From NCBI GenBank assembly GCA_913774845.1, contig CAJYJO010000026.1, forward strand, positions 1 through 60,236: a DNA stretch of 60,236 nt, read 5' to 3'. This DNA is from an uncultured Microbacterium sp. (GTDB taxonomy: Bacteria > Actinomycetota > Actinomycetes > Actinomycetales > Microbacteriaceae). The translations under genes and the position numbers were made by a program. The notes under the pieces were generated by a model that made no database searches, was not told the origin of the DNA, and was given only the letters and a program-made list of their open reading frames with translations. This document shows positions 58,774 to 60,236 of this stretch, piece after piece. Each line of letters opens with the position of its first letter. Position 1 is the stretch's first letter.

Positions 58774-59985
58774 TCACTCCCGACGCGGGACCGCGCGCAG
58801 GGCGCCGACCGCGGCGAGGGCAGCGAGTGCGCACAGGGTGAGCACGGCGCCCAGGAACCAGGCCCAGCCGAAACGTCCGAAGGCGATTCCCAGCGCCCAC
58901 CCGAAGAGGCTCGACCCGCCGTAGTAGCCCAGGTAGTACAGCGACGATGCCTGGGCACGCGCCTCGGGGTCCGCCGCGGCGGGCGTCCACCCGGATGCCA
59001 CGGCGTGTGCACCGAAGAACCCCGCGGTGAACGCGATCAGCCCGGCGAGGACGGCGGCGACGGAGGGGAGGAACATCAGCGCCGCGCCCGACGCCATTAC
59101 CGCGGTGCTCGCGAGCAGCACGGGGAGGCGGCCGTATCGCACCGCCAGGGCGCCCGCGCGCGGCGAGGACGCCGTCCCCGCCAGGTAGGCGAGGAAGAGC
59201 AGAGTGACGACGGCAGGCGGGAGCGAGAACGGCTGCTCGGTGAGGTGGAACCCGAGGTAGTTGTAGACGGCGACGAACGCCCCCATCAGCAGGAAGCCCT
59301 GGGCGTACAGGGCGAGTTGCGCGGGTGAGCGCAGATTCAGCGCGAGACGGCGCGCGATCGAGGGACCGCGGACCGATCGGGACCGCCCCGGCACGAACCC
59401 GCGCGCCGCGGGTACGAGAGCGAGGAACACCGCGGCCGAGACGACGCACACCAGGACGACGGATGCCACTCCCCACCGCCACCCGTGCAGTTCCCCCACC
59501 CACCCGGACGCGACGCGTCCCGTGAGACCGCCGACCGTGGTCCCGGCGATGTACGACCCGGCCGCCGCAGCGACCGCACGCGGGTGGATCTCCTCGCTGA
59601 GGTAGGCGAGCGCCACCGCGGGCACCGCGCCGAGGGCCAGCCCCTCGAGAAGACGCAGGCCCAGAAGGACGCTCAGCTCGTGCGCGAGCGGGGTGAGTCC
59701 GCCCAGGACCGTCGCCGCGATCAAGCCGATGGCCATCGCCGGGACGCGCCCGATCCGGTCCGCGACGACCGACCACGGAATCACCGCCGCAGCGAGACCG
59801 AGAGTGGATGCCGATACCGTCAACGCCGCATCCGCCGGCGCCGCGGCGAGATCGGTGGCGATCGCCGGGAGCAGCGCCTGCGTCGCGTACAGCTGGCCGA
59901 AGGTCGCCACGCCTCCGAAGAAGAGACCGACCAGAAGACGGCGGTACTCCCGACTCCCCGGCACATGTCCCGCGAAGCCGCTCAC
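58774..59985 (-). CDS. Major facilitator superfamily transporter
   Basis: A 403-residue MFS protein with 12 predicted helices and the loop motif VVADRIGRVPAMA after the second helix. The overall pattern (QALLPAIATDLAAAPADAALTVSASTLGLA, then ASGWVGELHGWRWG) resembles the YnfM/arabinose-efflux-like exporters, but the substrate is unknown. The GTG start follows TAGGGT by six bases, so the mRNA is probably leaderless. It lies just downstream of an rRNA operon terminator. Confidence 0.85.
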   Translation of the reverse strand: MSGFAGHVPGSREYRRLLVGLFFGGVATFGQLYATQALLPAIATDLAAAPADAALTVSASTLGLAAAVIPWSVVADRIGRVPAMAIGLIAATVLGGLTPLAHELSVLLGLRLLEGLALGAVPAVALAYLSEEIHPRAVAAAAGSYIAGTTVGGLTGRVASGWVGELHGWRWGVASVVLVCVVSAAVFLALVPAARGFVPGRSRSVRGPSIARRLALNLRSPAQLALYAQGFLLMGAFVAVYNYLGFHLTEQPFSLPPAVVTLLFLAYLAGTASSPRAGALAVRYGRLPVLLASTAVMASGAALMFLPSVAAVLAGLIAFTAGFFGAHAVASGWTPAAADPEARAQASSLYYLGYYGGSSLFGWALGIAFGRFGWAWFLGAVLTLCALAALAAVGALRAVPRRE

Positions 59986-59991
59986 TCTTCG

Positions 59992-59997
59992 ACCCTA
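59992..59997 (-). promoter_or_regulatory. Leaderless -10 box (TAGGGT) of the MFS gene
   Basis: TAGGGT on the minus strand, six bases, then GTG 59985. Confidence 0.45.
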
Positions 59998-60025
59998 GTG
60001 ATCTCTCGACTCCGGGTATGACGAA

Positions 60026-60080
60026 GCGCCGGTACACACGCCGCTCCCCTGGTGCCCCGGGGGGGTGCGTGTACCGGCGC
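60026..60080. repeat. Large hairpin between the rRNA operon and the MFS gene
   Basis: GCGCCGGTACAC (60026-60037) and GTGTACCGGCGC (60069-60080) form a perfect 12-bp stem; the loop contains a nested CCCCGGGG. It could be a second terminator of the rRNA operon or block read-through into the MFS gene. Confidence 0.5.
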
Positions 60081-60088
60081 GAGGTCAC

Positions 60089-60103
60089 GGGGGGGGGGGG
60101 GGG
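60089..60103. repeat. Poly-G tract of 15 bases
   Basis: Fifteen consecutive G between the two hairpins downstream of the rRNA operon. Such tracts are prone to length variation and to sequencing or assembly error. Confidence 0.8.
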
Positions 60104-60121
60104 AATGTGCCCGTAAAATGC

Positions 60122-60153
60122 GAAATGGCCACCCAGCGTTGGGTGGCCATTTC
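60122..60153 (-). terminator. Terminator of the rRNA operon
   Basis: GAAATGGCCACCCA (60122-60135) and TGGGTGGCCATTTC (60140-60153) form a perfect 14-bp stem; on the minus strand it is followed by GCATTTTAC. It is 12 bases past the 5S rRNA 3' end. Confidence 0.88.
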
Positions 60154-60165
60154 GGCTGAAAAGAA

Positions 60166-60236
60166 GTCCGGCGGTGTCCTACTCTCCCACAGGGTCCCCC
60201 CTGCAGTACCATCGGCGCTGAGAGGCTTAGCTTCCG
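60166..60236 (-). rRNA. rrf: 5S ribosomal RNA, 3' part (truncated by window edge)
   Basis: Read on the minus strand, the last 71 bases give the 3' two-thirds of an actinobacterial 5S rRNA: CGGAAGCTAAGCCTCTCAGC, then GCCGATGGTACTGCAGGG, GGGAGAGTAGGACACCGCC and a GGAC end. The 5' part lies outside the window, so this is the tail of an rRNA operon transcribed toward lower coordinates. The exact mature 3' end is uncertain by a few bases. Confidence 0.92.

Overview
The window is a chromosomal segment of a high-GC Gram-positive actinobacterium, most likely Microbacteriaceae and probably Microbacterium. The evidence is the extreme GC content and GTG starts, the tkt-tal-pgi-zwf-opcA-pgl order, the uvrA-uvrC-rapZ-whiA run next to sodA and gap-pgk-tpiA-secG-rbpA, a cysteine-free RbpA, and many leaderless genes. 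Nearly all of it is housekeeping DNA; I see no mobile element, CRISPR array or tRNA gene, and no gene-free stretch longer than about 260 bases.

Layout. 0.1-3.3 kb: DUF3099 protein, a small Cys/His protein, SURF1 (cytochrome oxidase assembly) and an ABC-F ATPase. 3.5-8.7 kb: siderophore import (lipoprotein, two permeases, ATPase) facing a siderophore-interacting ferric reductase; both outer promoters carry IdeR/DtxR-like boxes. 8.7-9.9 kb: PatB/MalY-type C-S lyase. 10-14.1 kb: SUF iron-sulfur operon (sufB, sufD, Rieske ferredoxin, sufC, sufT). 14.2-17 kb: heme A synthase (ctaA), a small membrane protein and heme O synthase (ctaB). 17.2-25.4 kb: pentose phosphate operon. 25.6-28.1 kb: a large LuxR-type (LAL) regulator. 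28.2-36.2 kb: a cell-surface polysaccharide locus (processive GT2, nucleotide-sugar dehydrogenase, SDR enzyme, GlmS-like enzyme, secreted deacetylase, lipoprotein). 36.2-40.7 kb: rbpA, secG, tpiA, pgk, gap, sodA (all minus strand). 40.8-50.7 kb: whiA, rapZ, uvrC, uvrA, a MarR/OhrR regulator with a small zinc-ribbon protein, and uvrB. 50.8-54.8 kb: coaE and a two-component set with a degenerate GGDEF protein. 54.9-60 kb: a Gly/Asp-rich protein, a zinc-ribbon GIY-YIG-like protein, a GH13 enzyme and an MFS exporter. 60.1-60.2 kb: terminator and 3' end of a 5S rRNA gene, i.e. the tail of an rRNA operon on the minus strand.

The most interesting signals are regulatory. uvrA, uvrB and the GIY-YIG-like gene share one promoter architecture (ATGTCGGAG, 8 bases, TAnnnT, 6 bases, start codon) that matches the LexA-independent PafBC DNA-damage promoter described in mycobacteria. 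This ties an undescribed zinc-ribbon nuclease-like protein to DNA repair. About ten genes have a TAnnnT -10 box 6-7 bases before the start codon, implying leaderless mRNAs. The 7-mer GGATGCC is about five-fold over-represented by hand count and forms the stems of three terminators, like the uptake sequences of Neisseria and Haemophilus. The polysaccharide locus looks like a compact synthase-dependent system for a partly deacetylated amino-sugar polymer.
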